A stretch of 22,971 nucleotides of DNA from Roseburia sp. CAG:309 (GCA_000434115.1 FR893992.1:1-22971), one strand, 5' to 3'; numbered from the stretch's first letter, positions 7,931-16,106 are shown. Notes: a model not told the origin generated them from the letters alone. Made by a program: numbers and translations.

Positions 7931-7947
7931 ATGTTTGGAATTGTCAA
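7919..7947 (-). promoter_or_regulatory. Predicted promoter of the DUF2752 gene
   Basis: On the minus strand, TTGACA (complement of 7942-7947) and TATGAT (complement of 7919-7924) are spaced by 17 bases. Its -35 box overlaps the -35 box of the opposite promoter for LRR gene 1. Confidence 0.7.
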
Positions 7948-7969
7948 GAAGCGGAATTGGTGGTATAAT
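7941..7969 (+). promoter_or_regulatory. Predicted promoter of LRR genes 1 and 2
   Basis: TTGTCA at 7941-7946 and TATAAT at 7964-7969 have a 17-base spacer, about 48 bases before ATG 8017. No convincing promoter or terminator separates LRR gene 1 from LRR gene 2, so the two may be cotranscribed. Confidence 0.8.
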
Positions 7970-8016
7970 ATAATAAGCACGTAGGTATGCAAGGTTATGG
8001 AAATGGAGGAAAATAT

Positions 8017-10386
8017 ATGAGTAAATTTGGACTACGTAAACTAGGGATGGGGATATTGTTATTTGGAATGGCAGTATGCTGTTCTACGGCGGCACCTGTA
8101 AAAGCAGCAGAACCGGATGTGCCGATTATTGACACGACATTTCCGGATGCCACATTTCGAGAAGATGTTGGTAAATTTGATGACGACGGCAATGGAAAGT
8201 TGTCAGAAGCTGAGAGAAACGCAGTAACGAAAATTAATGTGAACGGTAACGGGAGCGGTCGAACAAAAATAAAATCTCTGAAAGGAATCGGGTATTTTCC
8301 CAAATTAACTGAATTGGACTGTAGAAACAATGAATTGACGGAATTGGATGTGAGCGGAAATACAGCCCTGCAAAAGTTATCTTTTTATGGAAATCAGATC
8401 GGCAGTATTGATCTGAGCAAGAATACAGAATTGCTGGAGCTGGACTGTGGAAAGAATCCGCTGACGAGCTTAGATGTAAGTCAGAATACGAAATTAGAAG
8501 GTTTGTATTGTTTTTATGCTGAAAAATTGACAGTTTTGGATGTCAGTAATAAGCCAAATCTGACTACACTGGAGTGCTTTAACAATAACCTGACGAGCTT
8601 AAATATAAGCGGAGATACCGCATTAAAAAAACTGAACTGCGAGGATAACAGATTGGCAAGACTGGATATAGGTGACAGTTTGAAATTAACGTACATATCA
8701 TGTGGTCAAAATGGGATCACAGAGCTGGATCTGAGTCGAAATACACAGTTGGAGGAATTGCATTGCGCAAATAATAGTTTAACGACTCTGGATGTCAGCA
8801 AGAATCCGGACATAACGAAGTTAGATTGTGGAAGTAACAAGTTGACAACGCTGGAGTTAAAAGCGAATACAAAACTTGACTCTTTGCGTTGTGTATATAA
8901 CCGTTTGACAAGTCTGGATGTCAGCGCCAATACGGCATTGATACATTTATATACTTCACATAATAAGGGCATCAAGAGCCTTGATGTGAGTAAGAATCCG
9001 GACTTGATGCATTTGTTCTGCGAAGAAAATGGATTGACAAGTCTGGATGTCAGTGCCAATACAAGTTTGTATACGCTGCAATGTTCTAATAATCACTTGA
9101 AAAGTCTTGATGTGAGTAAGAATCTGTATCTTAACACGTTGCTTTGTCAGGATAATGAGATTGATGGGTTGGATATCAGCCAAAATTCGAGCTTGTCTAC
9201 CCTAGAGTGGGACAATAATCCGCTCAAGATATTCAAAGTAACAGCTAAGTATGAGAATAAAAATTTGCCAAGCGCTATGTATATATATGATACCGCTGAG
9301 ATCGATATGGGACAGATTTCCGGCTGGGACGCAGAGAGTATATCAATTACTAAAGGCGCAACATTAGTCGGGAACGTTTTGGTATTTGATGATTTAACAG
9401 AGGAAGAGATTCGTTCAGGAACGGTTATTGAAAAAGATGTTACTTATACTTATGACTGCGGATACAATTGTACTCTGAATGTAACTTTATATATTAGATT
9501 GAATCCGTATCAGATAAATTATGAGTTAAATGGTGGAACCAATGCAGCGGCAAACCCGTCATTCTACCATCCGACTTCGACATCGATTGCATTGCAGGCT
9601 CCGGTAAAAGCAGGCTATACCTTTGATGGCTGGTATGAAGATGCGGCATTTACATCAAAAATAACCGAGATAGCAAAGGGACATGTTGGAAATATGACTC
9701 TTTATGCGAAGTGGACGGAGGTGCCGAAACCAACTCCGACACCAATTCCGACACCGACGGCAGTGCCAACAGCAAGTCCTGCACCGACAACCCCGGTAAC
9801 AACAAGCCCTGCGCCGACAACCCCGGCTACATCAAGTCCTGCTCCGACAACACTTTCAGCACCAAGTCCTGCTCCGGCGACACCGGCAAGCACGCAGGCT
9901 CCGGCAGAGGAAGTAAAGGAAGAAGGAACATTGCTTAAAGACAGTCAGGGATCGACGTTCAAGATAACGAATGCCGATGCGACGAATCCGGAAGTAGAAT
10001 ATGAGGAACCGGCGGAAAATGCCAAAGGAAAAGTAAAAGTTCCTGCGGTTGTGAAAGTCAATGGAGTGACCTACCGCGTGACCTCTGTTTCGAGCAAGGC
10101 ATTTATGAAAAATAATAAAATTACCAAGATTATCATTGGAAAGAATATTACAAAAATTGGCAAAAAAGCGTTTAGCAAATGCAAGAAATTGAAGCTGCTT
10201 GTCATTAAGAGCAGGAAGCTGAAAGCAAAGAATGTTGCGAAGAACGCATTCAAAGGCATTACCAAGAAAACAATTGTGAAAGTGCCAAAATCAAAGATTA
10301 AGGAATATCGGAAACTGTTGCGTAAAAAAGGACTCAGCAGTAAAGTAAAAGCCATAAAACGAGTTTATAGTTCACAGGAAGTATAG
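8017..10386 (+). CDS. Secreted leucine-rich repeat protein 1 of 3
   Basis: The 789-residue product starts at ATG 8017 after ATGGAGG; an in-frame ATG at 7987 lacks a ribosome site. Layout: signal peptide to about residue 30 (cleavage near VKA-AE); EF-hand-like loop DDDGNGKLSEAE at 55-66; 15 LRRs of 21-22 residues at about 97-413 (consensus LxxLxCxxNxLTxLDVSxNxx); a linking beta domain with YDTAEIDMGQISGWDAES; an InlB-type beta-repeat (Flg_new/List_Bact_rpt, YELNGGTN..GYTFDGWY..LYAKWT) at about 497-568; a Pro/Thr/Ala/Ser linker to about 630; and a Lys-rich C-terminal domain. Internalin-like LRR proteins bind partners at the cell surface, but the target here is unknown. There is no LPXTG motif or C-terminal membrane anchor. 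Confidence 0.88.
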   Translation: MSKFGLRKLGMGILLFGMAVCCSTAAPVKAAEPDVPIIDTTFPDATFREDVGKFDDDGNGKLSEAERNAVTKINVNGNGSGRTKIKSLKGIGYFPKLTELDCRNNELTELDVSGNTALQKLSFYGNQIGSIDLSKNTELLELDCGKNPLTSLDVSQNTKLEGLYCFYAEKLTVLDVSNKPNLTTLECFNNNLTSLNISGDTALKKLNCEDNRLARLDIGDSLKLTYISCGQNGITELDLSRNTQLEELHCANNSLTTLDVSKNPDITKLDCGSNKLTTLELKANTKLDSLRCVYNRLTSLDVSANTALIHLYTSHNKGIKSLDVSKNPDLMHLFCEENGLTSLDVSANTSLYTLQCSNNHLKSLDVSKNLYLNTLLCQDNEIDGLDISQNSSLSTLEWDNNPLKIFKVTAKYENKNLPSAMYIYDTAEIDMGQISGWDAESISITKGATLVGNVLVFDDLTEEEIRSGTVIEKDVTYTYDCGYNCTLNVTLYIRLNPYQINYELNGGTNAAANPSFYHPTSTSIALQAPVKAGYTFDGWYEDAAFTSKITEIAKGHVGNMTLYAKWTEVPKPTPTPIPTPTAVPTASPAPTTPVTTSPAPTTPATSSPAPTTLSAPSPAPATPASTQAPAEEVKEEGTLLKDSQGSTFKITNADATNPEVEYEEPAENAKGKVKVPAVVKVNGVTYRVTSVSSKAFMKNNKITKIIIGKNITKIGKKAFSKCKKLKLLVIKSRKLKAKNVAKNAFKGITKKTIVKVPKSKIKEYRKLLRKKGLSSKVKAIKRVYSSQEV

Positions 10387-10399
10387 CAGTTAAGAAAAA

Positions 10400-10424
10400 T
10401 AGAACCGTCTTATTGCATAAAACT
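10400..10424 (+). repeat. 25-bp intergenic direct repeat, copy 1
   Basis: The 25-base string beginning TAGAACCGTCTTATTGCATA is found at 10400-10424 and again identically at 12661-12685, just after the stop codons of LRR genes 1 and 2. It shows that the 3' flank was copied with the gene. The copy after LRR gene 3 is absent. Confidence 0.8.
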
Positions 10425-10466
10425 TCACGCAAAAAGGATATATAGGAAAGAAATGGAGGAATCTAT

Positions 10467-12647
10467 ATGATTAGAGGTGGATTACGTAAACTAGGGATGG
10501 GGATATTGTTATTTGGAATGGCGGTATGCTGTTATACGGCAGCGCCTGTAAAGGCAGCAGAAGCATCGGATGTACCGATTGATGACAAGACATTTCCGGA
10601 TGCCAAATTTCTGGAATATGTTGGTCAATTTGATGACGGCGATGGAAGGTTGTCAGAAGCTGAGAGAAACGCAGTAACGGAAATCACCGTGAATCGAAAG
10701 GAAATCGCTTCTCTTGCAGGAATTGAGTATTTTCCAAAGTTAACCAAATTGGAATGTGGAAACAATAACTTGCCAGAATTGGATGTGAGCAAAAATACAG
10801 AATTGCTGGATCTGGACTGTAGCTACAATCAACTGACGGACTTAAATATAAGCGGAGCTACTGCATTAAAAACACTAATCTGCGATCAGAACAGATTGAC
10901 AAGACTGGATATATGTGATAGTTCGGAATTAACCTATTTATCATGTAAGTATAATCAGATCACAGAATTGGATCTGAGTCAAAATACACAGTTGCAGGGA
11001 TTGTATTGCACAAATAATGATTTATCGACTCTGGATGTCAGCAAGAATCCGAATTTAACGAGTTTAGATTGTGAACATAACTGGTTGACAACACTGGAGT
11101 TAAAAACGAATACAAAACTTGAGTATTTGCGTTGTGCATATAATCGTTTGACAAGTCTGGATGTCAGTAGCAATACGGCATTGCGAGATTTATATACTTT
11201 GCATAATGCAAACATCATGAATCTTGATGTGAGTAAGAATCTGAATCTTAGTACCTTGGAATGCGAAGATAATGGATTGACAAGTCTGGATGTCAGTGCC
11301 AATACAAACTTGTTTCATCTGAATTGCGCAAATAACAAATTGAAAAGTCTTGATTTGAGTAAGAATCCGGATCTTAGTACACTGAATTGTAATGGAAATG
11401 AGATTGATGGTCTGGATTTCAGGCAAAATTCGAAGCTGTCTTCCCCAGAGTTTGCGCAGAATCCGCTCAAGGTATTAAAATTAACACCGGAGTATTCGGA
11501 TAATACTTATTATTCCGAGATGAATTATCTGACTGATGTCGCTGAGATCGATATGGGACAGATTTCCGGCTGGGACGCAGATAGTATAGAAAATATAAAC
11601 GGCGCAACATTAGTAGATAATGTTTTGGTATTTAATTTAACAGAGGAAGATATTAGTTCAGAAGCAGCTATTGATAAAGAGGTTACTTATACTTATGACT
11701 GCGGACACAATTTTACTCTGGCTGTAACTTTAACTATTAGATTGAATCCGTATCAGATAACCTATGAGTTAAATGGTGGAACCAATGCGGAGACAAACCC
11801 GACATTCTACCATCCGCTTCCGAAAGTAATTCCATTGCAGAATCCGGTAAAAGAAGATTATATTTTTGATGGCTGGTATAGCGATGCAGAGTTTACATCA
11901 AAAATGCCGGAGATACCAAGGGGACATGCTGGAAATATAACGCTTTATGCCAAGTGGACGGAGGTGCCGAAACCAACTCCGACACCAATTCCGACACCGA
12001 CGGCAGTGCCAACTCCAACTATAGCACCGACGGCTACGTCAAGTCCGGCCCCGACGACCCCGGCAGCACCAAGTCCGACGCCGACAACTCCGACACAGAG
12101 TGCAACGCTTGCGCCAACACAGCAGCCGACCGCACAACCGACACAGAAACCGACGGAAGCACCGGCAGAGGAAGGGAACGAAGAAGGAACATTTATTAAA
12201 GACAGTCAGGGATCGACGTTCAAGATAACGAATGCCAATTCGGAAAATCCGGAAGTGCAGTATGAGGCACCTGCAAAAAATGCCAAAGGAAAAGTAAAAA
12301 TTCCGGCATTTGTAAAAGTGAATGGAGTGACCTACCAAGTGACATCTGTTTCCGGAAAAGCTTTTAAGGGAAATAGTAAAGTTACTAAGATCATAATCGG
12401 AAAGAATGTTACAAAAATTGGTAAAAAAGCATTTAGCAAATGCAAGAAGCTGAAGCTGCTTGTTATTAAGTCCCGTAAGCTGAAAGCAAAGAATGTTGCA
12501 AAGGACGCATTCAAAGGCATTACAAAGAAAACGATAGTGAAAGTACCAAAATCGAAGATTAAGGAATATCGGAAACTGTTGCGGAAAAAAGGACTCAGTA
12601 ATAAAGTAAAAGCCATAAAACGAGTTTATAGTTCGCAGGAAGTATAG
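10467..12647 (+). CDS. Secreted leucine-rich repeat protein 2 of 3
   Basis: The 726-residue product begins after AATGGAGG, 80 bases behind LRR gene 1. The signal peptide is almost identical to that of protein 1. The EF-hand-like loop is shortened by one residue (DDGDGRLSEAE) and may not bind calcium. There are 12 LRRs, about three fewer than protein 1, which accounts for most of the length difference. The DMGQISGWDAD domain, the InlB-type repeat (YELNGGTN..FDGWY..LYAKWT), the P/T/A/Q linker and the Lys-rich C-terminal domain follow in the same order. It is probably cotranscribed with gene 1; a terminator follows at 12703-12752. The binding partner is unknown. Confidence 0.88.
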   Translation: MIRGGLRKLGMGILLFGMAVCCYTAAPVKAAEASDVPIDDKTFPDAKFLEYVGQFDDGDGRLSEAERNAVTEITVNRKEIASLAGIEYFPKLTKLECGNNNLPELDVSKNTELLDLDCSYNQLTDLNISGATALKTLICDQNRLTRLDICDSSELTYLSCKYNQITELDLSQNTQLQGLYCTNNDLSTLDVSKNPNLTSLDCEHNWLTTLELKTNTKLEYLRCAYNRLTSLDVSSNTALRDLYTLHNANIMNLDVSKNLNLSTLECEDNGLTSLDVSANTNLFHLNCANNKLKSLDLSKNPDLSTLNCNGNEIDGLDFRQNSKLSSPEFAQNPLKVLKLTPEYSDNTYYSEMNYLTDVAEIDMGQISGWDADSIENINGATLVDNVLVFNLTEEDISSEAAIDKEVTYTYDCGHNFTLAVTLTIRLNPYQITYELNGGTNAETNPTFYHPLPKVIPLQNPVKEDYIFDGWYSDAEFTSKMPEIPRGHAGNITLYAKWTEVPKPTPTPIPTPTAVPTPTIAPTATSSPAPTTPAAPSPTPTTPTQSATLAPTQQPTAQPTQKPTEAPAEEGNEEGTFIKDSQGSTFKITNANSENPEVQYEAPAKNAKGKVKIPAFVKVNGVTYQVTSVSGKAFKGNSKVTKIIIGKNVTKIGKKAFSKCKKLKLLVIKSRKLKAKNVAKDAFKGITKKTIVKVPKSKIKEYRKLLRKKGLSNKVKAIKRVYSSQEV

Positions 12648-12660
12648 CAAGTAAGAAGAA

Positions 12661-12685
12661 TAGAACCGTCTTATTGCATAAAACT
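12661..12685 (+). repeat. 25-bp intergenic direct repeat, copy 2
   Basis: Identical to 10400-10424 and at the same place relative to the preceding LRR gene. It marks the boundary of the duplicated unit. Confidence 0.8.
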
Positions 12686-12702
12686 ATACGCAAACAAGAA
12701 AG

Positions 12703-12752
12703 GGCTGTCGCTTTAACGATTAAAAAATCGTGAGGCGGCAGCCTCTTTTTTT
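12703..12752 (+). terminator. Intrinsic terminator after LRR gene 2
   Basis: GGCTGTCGC...AACGAT pairs with ATCGTGAGGCGGCAGCC (12727-12743) around a short A-rich loop. A run of seven T follows at 12746-12752. Confidence 0.88.
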
Positions 12753-12779
12753 GTCTGTTAAAACGATTTATCATACCTC

Positions 12780-12831
12780 TATCATAGTGATAATGTTTGG
12801 AATTGCCATGAAAATGGATTTGTGGTATAAT
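12780..12831 (+). promoter_or_regulatory. Promoter of LRR gene 3, a copy of the LRR gene 1 control region
   Basis: TTGCCA at 12803-12808 and TATAAT at 12826-12831 have a 17-base spacer. From 12780 the sequence matches 7918 onward: the TATCA-N3-TGATA palindrome, AATGTTTGGAATTG, and TGGTATAAT. The minus-strand -35 that serves DUF2752 in the first copy is degraded here (TGGCAA), as expected because no divergent gene remains. Confidence 0.82.
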
Positions 12832-12886
12832 CATATAATAATGGTTCATGAAAGAGGATACATAAGAAAGAAATGGAGGAATCAAT

Positions 12887-15634
12887 ATGATTAGAGTTGG
12901 ACTACGTAAACTGGGACTGGGGATATTGTTATTTGGAATGACAGTATGTTGTTATACGGCGGCACCTGTAAAAGCAGAAGCATCGGATGTGCAAATTAAT
13001 GATACAAATTTTCCGGATTCGGCATTCCAAACATATGTCCGCAATGTATGTGATTCGAATGGAGATGGCGAACTGTCACAGGATGAGATAGAGGCTGTAA
13101 CTTCAATTAATATGAGTAAAAATTTTAGTGAAGAAAAAGCTCTCAATCTGAAAGGAATCGAACATTTTACGGAATTACAGGAGTTATCTTGTCTGGGAAA
13201 CAAGTTGACTGACTTAGATATGACGGGAAATTCCAAACTCCGGATATTGAATTGTGATGACAATGAATTAACCAGCTTAAATTTAAGTAATAATCCGGAA
13301 TTAACCACATTGGAATGTGATAACAATAAATTAAACACATTAGATTTAAGTAATAATCTGGAATTAACCACATTAAACTGTAGTACAAATTGGTTGGAAA
13401 GTCTGGATGTGACGAACAATAAAAAATTAAAGACATTAAAGTTCTCCCAAAATCTAATAAAGAATATCAATTTGCAAAAGAATACAGAACTTCTGGATCT
13501 GGAGTGTGAGGGCAGTTGGTTGACGAGCTTAGATGTAAGACAAAATACGAATTTAAAAAGGCTGTATGTTTATAATAATAAACAATTGACAAGTCTGGAT
13601 GTCAGTAATCTGGAAAATCTGACTACACTGGGGTGCTGGGGGAATAACCTGACAAGTTTGAAGGTAAGCGGAGACACCGCATTGCAAGAACTGTACTGTA
13701 GTGGGAATAAACTGACAAGTCTGGATGTCAGTAATCTGGCAAATCTGACTATACTGAGGTGCTATAATAATAAACTGACAAGTCTGGATATAAGTGGCAG
13801 TCCGGTATTAACTAATTTAGCATGTTATCAAAATCAGATTACGGAACTGAATCTGAGTCAAAATAAACAGTTGCAAAAATTGAGTTGTGAAAATAACCAA
13901 TTGACAAGTCTGAATGTCGGCAAAAATCCAGACTTAACGGAGTTAAATTGTTCAAGTAACCAATTGGCAAGTCTGAGTGTCAGTGCCAATGAAAAACTGC
14001 AATCTTTATATATTTCGGAAAATCAGATTACGAGCCTTAATGTGAGAGAGAATCCGTACTTGAAGACTTTGGAGTGTAAAAATAATCAATTAACAAAACT
14101 GGATGTTGCTGCCAATGAAAAGCTGCAATCTTTATATGTTTCGGAAAATCAGATTACGAGCCTTGATGTGAGTAATAATCCGTACTTGGAGACTTTGGAG
14201 TGCAAATATAATCAATTGACAAGTCTGGATGTCGCTGCCAATGAAAAACTGCAATCTTTATATATTTCGGAAAATCAGATTACGAGCCTTAATGTGAGCA
14301 AAAATCCGGACTTGAAGAATTTGGAGTGCCAAAATAATCAGTTGACAAGTCTCGATGTAAGTGCGAATCAGAAACTGAGAATACTGAAGTGCAGCGATAA
14401 TAAGATCTCCGCTTTGGATCTCAGCCAAAATTCGAACTTGTATCCGGCTGATTGGTCATTTGGCGTTGACAATAATCCGTTAATAATATTAAAAGTACCA
14501 GACAATTTTACAAAAGCAACTGTACCAAGCAGCCGTGTTTCGCTGGTCGATATTGTTGAGATAAATATGGCACAGCTTCCCGGCTGGGATGCAGAGAGTA
14601 TATCCGACATAACAGGCGCAGCATTAAAAGATGGTGTTTTGCTATTTAACCCAAAGGCAACAAACGTTACTTATACTTATAACTGTGGATATAATTGCAA
14701 ACTGAATGTAGATATAAAGATTGCATTGAATGAGTATCGGATAGATTACGAATTAGATGGCGGAACCAATGCGGCAGAAAACCCGTCAACTTACCTTCCG
14801 GTTTCGGTGGCAATTCCATTGCAGGATCCGGTAAAAGAAGGTTATACTTTTGATGGCTGGTATAAGGATGCGGGATTTACCTTAAGAATAACAGAGATAC
14901 CAAAGGGACATATTGGGACTATGGTACTTTTTGCGAAATGGACAAAGGTGTCGGAGCCGGATCCGATCACACCAAGTCCAGCTCCAACAAATCCGGCAAC
15001 ACCAAGCCCGATCCCGACAACACCTGCAACATCAAATCCGGCGCCAACAACACCTGCCACAGCAAGCCCGGCACCGACAACACCAAGTATTGTTCCTTCA
15101 GCAACGCCCGCACAGCAGCCAACGGCGACACCGGTCAGCACAAAAACTCCGGCAGAGGAAGCCAAAGAAGGAGAAACATTTATTAAAGACAGTCAGGGAT
15201 CGACGTTCAAGATAACCAATGCCGATGCGGAGAATCCGGAAGTAGAATATGAGAAACCGGCGAAAAATGCCAAAGGAAAAGTAAAAGTTCCTGCGGTTGT
15301 GAAAGTCAATGGAGTGACCTACCGTGTGACTTCTATTTCCAGCAAGGCATTTATGAAAAATAATAAAATTACCAAAATTGTAATAGGAAAGAATATTACA
15401 AAAATTGGAAAAAAAGCATTTAGCAAATGCAAGAAGCTGAAGCTGCTTGTTATTAAGTCCCGTAAGCTGAAAGCAAAGAATGTTGCAAAGGACGCATTCA
15501 AAGGCATTACAAAGAAAACAATAGTGAAAGTACCAAAATCAAAGGTTAAGGAATATCGGAAACTGTTGCGTAAAAAAGGACTCAGCAGTAAAGTAAAAGC
15601 CATAAAACGAGTTTATAGTTCACAGGAAGTGTAA
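12887..15634 (+). CDS. Secreted leucine-rich repeat protein 3 of 3, expanded LRR array
   Basis: The 915-residue product starts after AATGGAGG. Signal peptide to about residue 30; intact EF-hand-like loop DSNGDGELSQDE at 56-67; 20-21 LRRs of about 21 residues, the longest array of the three; the DMxQxPGWDAES-like domain; an InlB-type beta-repeat (YELDGGTN..GYTFDGWY..LFAKWT); a Pro/Thr/Ser/Ala linker; and the Lys-rich C-terminal domain, nearly identical to those of proteins 1 and 2. Within the LRR array a 126-base unit is repeated three times (13985-14362). The ectodomain differs much more from its paralogs than the C-terminal domain does. No LPXTG motif. Surface adhesion or partner binding is inferred from the LRR family. 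Confidence 0.88.
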   Translation: MIRVGLRKLGLGILLFGMTVCCYTAAPVKAEASDVQINDTNFPDSAFQTYVRNVCDSNGDGELSQDEIEAVTSINMSKNFSEEKALNLKGIEHFTELQELSCLGNKLTDLDMTGNSKLRILNCDDNELTSLNLSNNPELTTLECDNNKLNTLDLSNNLELTTLNCSTNWLESLDVTNNKKLKTLKFSQNLIKNINLQKNTELLDLECEGSWLTSLDVRQNTNLKRLYVYNNKQLTSLDVSNLENLTTLGCWGNNLTSLKVSGDTALQELYCSGNKLTSLDVSNLANLTILRCYNNKLTSLDISGSPVLTNLACYQNQITELNLSQNKQLQKLSCENNQLTSLNVGKNPDLTELNCSSNQLASLSVSANEKLQSLYISENQITSLNVRENPYLKTLECKNNQLTKLDVAANEKLQSLYVSENQITSLDVSNNPYLETLECKYNQLTSLDVAANEKLQSLYISENQITSLNVSKNPDLKNLECQNNQLTSLDVSANQKLRILKCSDNKISALDLSQNSNLYPADWSFGVDNNPLIILKVPDNFTKATVPSSRVSLVDIVEINMAQLPGWDAESISDITGAALKDGVLLFNPKATNVTYTYNCGYNCKLNVDIKIALNEYRIDYELDGGTNAAENPSTYLPVSVAIPLQDPVKEGYTFDGWYKDAGFTLRITEIPKGHIGTMVLFAKWTKVSEPDPITPSPAPTNPATPSPIPTTPATSNPAPTTPATASPAPTTPSIVPSATPAQQPTATPVSTKTPAEEAKEGETFIKDSQGSTFKITNADAENPEVEYEKPAKNAKGKVKVPAVVKVNGVTYRVTSISSKAFMKNNKITKIVIGKNITKIGKKAFSKCKKLKLLVIKSRKLKAKNVAKDAFKGITKKTIVKVPKSKVKEYRKLLRKKGLSSKVKAIKRVYSSQEV
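13985..14362 (+). repeat. Three 126-bp near-identical tandem repeats in LRR gene 3
   Basis: Units begin at 13985, 14111 and 14237, each with GCCAATGAAAARCTGCAATC or a clear match. Each encodes 42 residues, that is two LRRs (LQSLYxSENQITSLxVxxNP and LxxLECxxNQLTxLDVxANxK). The high nucleotide identity points to recent duplication. Confidence 0.85.
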
Positions 15635-15648
15635 TACGCAATGTAAAC

Positions 15649-15662
15649 ATTTGTATACAAAT
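15649..15662. promoter_or_regulatory. Perfect palindrome ahead of the MNT gene
   Basis: ATTTGTATACAAAT is a 14-base perfect palindrome 27 bases before the MNT start. It could be an operator, for example for autoregulation of a toxin-antitoxin-like gene. No clear promoter boxes were found in the 54-base gap, so transcription may also come from the LRR gene. Confidence 0.4.
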
Positions 15663-15688
15663 ACATGGAGTAAACAGGAGGTGAGACG

Positions 15689-16018
15689 ATGCCGGAACCG
15701 GTTCAAAATGTCATGTATCTATTCTCACAAGAGGTAAGAAAAATCTTAGGAGAAGATTTAAGGAAAGTCATTGTATATGGTTCATATGCGAGAGGCGACT
15801 TTAATGAGAATTCAGATGTGGATGTCATGGTTCTGACATCTCTTTCTGAAAGTGAAATAAAGCCAATTGAGTATAAACTATACGATATTGCGTTTGACTT
15901 TCTTATGGAGTATGAAGTAGACATCAGTGTTATTGTAAAGAACGAGCAACATTTTAAGTATTGGCTGGGAGCATTGCCGTTCTATGATAATGTTGAGAAG
16001 GAAGGAGTAGTTATTTAG
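15689..16018 (+). CDS. Minimal nucleotidyltransferase (MNT family), orphan
   Basis: The 109-residue protein has the polymerase-beta-like motif GSYARGDFNENSDVDVMV at residues 31-48 and a third acidic residue, D78, in YEVDISV, so the catalytic triad D43/D45/D78 is intact. In HEPN-MNT toxin-antitoxin pairs such proteins transfer AMP onto the HEPN toxin. The start follows a strong CAGGAGGTGA site. No HEPN gene is found on either side: LRR gene 3 precedes it and the infC leader follows. It may act on a HEPN protein elsewhere, be the remnant of a lost pair, or have another substrate. Confidence 0.85.
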   Translation: MPEPVQNVMYLFSQEVRKILGEDLRKVIVYGSYARGDFNENSDVDVMVLTSLSESEIKPIEYKLYDIAFDFLMEYEVDISVIVKNEQHFKYWLGALPFYDNVEKEGVVI

Positions 16019-16071
16019 ACTACAAACGTATACTTTGCCATACAAATTTTCTAAAAGTAATGAAAAAACCC

Positions 16072-16100
16072 TTGACACCCACCCAAATCCATGATATGAT
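16072..16100 (+). promoter_or_regulatory. Sigma-A promoter of the infC operon
   Basis: TTGACA at 16072-16077 and TATGAT at 16095-16100 with a 17-base spacer. The predicted transcript starts near 16107, giving a leader of about 150 bases. Confidence 0.87.
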
Positions 16101-16106
16101 AGCAAA

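Noticed and set aside
8179..8214. Dockerin domain
   Set aside because: Only one EF-hand-like loop is present, while a dockerin needs two segments, and no cohesin or cellulosome gene is nearby.
8706..9059. Antisense gene within LRR gene 1 (and similar in genes 2 and 3)
   Set aside because: The regular LRR codon pattern leaves the opposite strand open as well. The translated antisense products only mirror the repeats, and no ribosome site is visible.
9711..9938. Small Asp/Asn/Ser-rich protein overlapping the PTSA linker (also 11954-12199 and 14938-15186)
   Set aside because: It is an out-of-frame reading of the low-complexity linker in each LRR gene and lacks a start signal.
8017..10386. Lipoprotein or LPXTG sortase substrate
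   Set aside because: The Cys pair in the signal peptide does not have a fitting lipobox (MAVCC), and no LPXTG-like motif with membrane tail is present in any of the three proteins.
10387..10466. Separate promoter for LRR gene 2
   Set aside because: TTGCAT (10413-10418) and TATATA (10439-10444) are 20 bases apart, too far for a convincing sigma-A promoter.
16019..16071. HEPN partner gene after the MNT gene
   Set aside because: The gap is only about 50 bases before the infC promoter and has no coding capacity for a HEPN protein.
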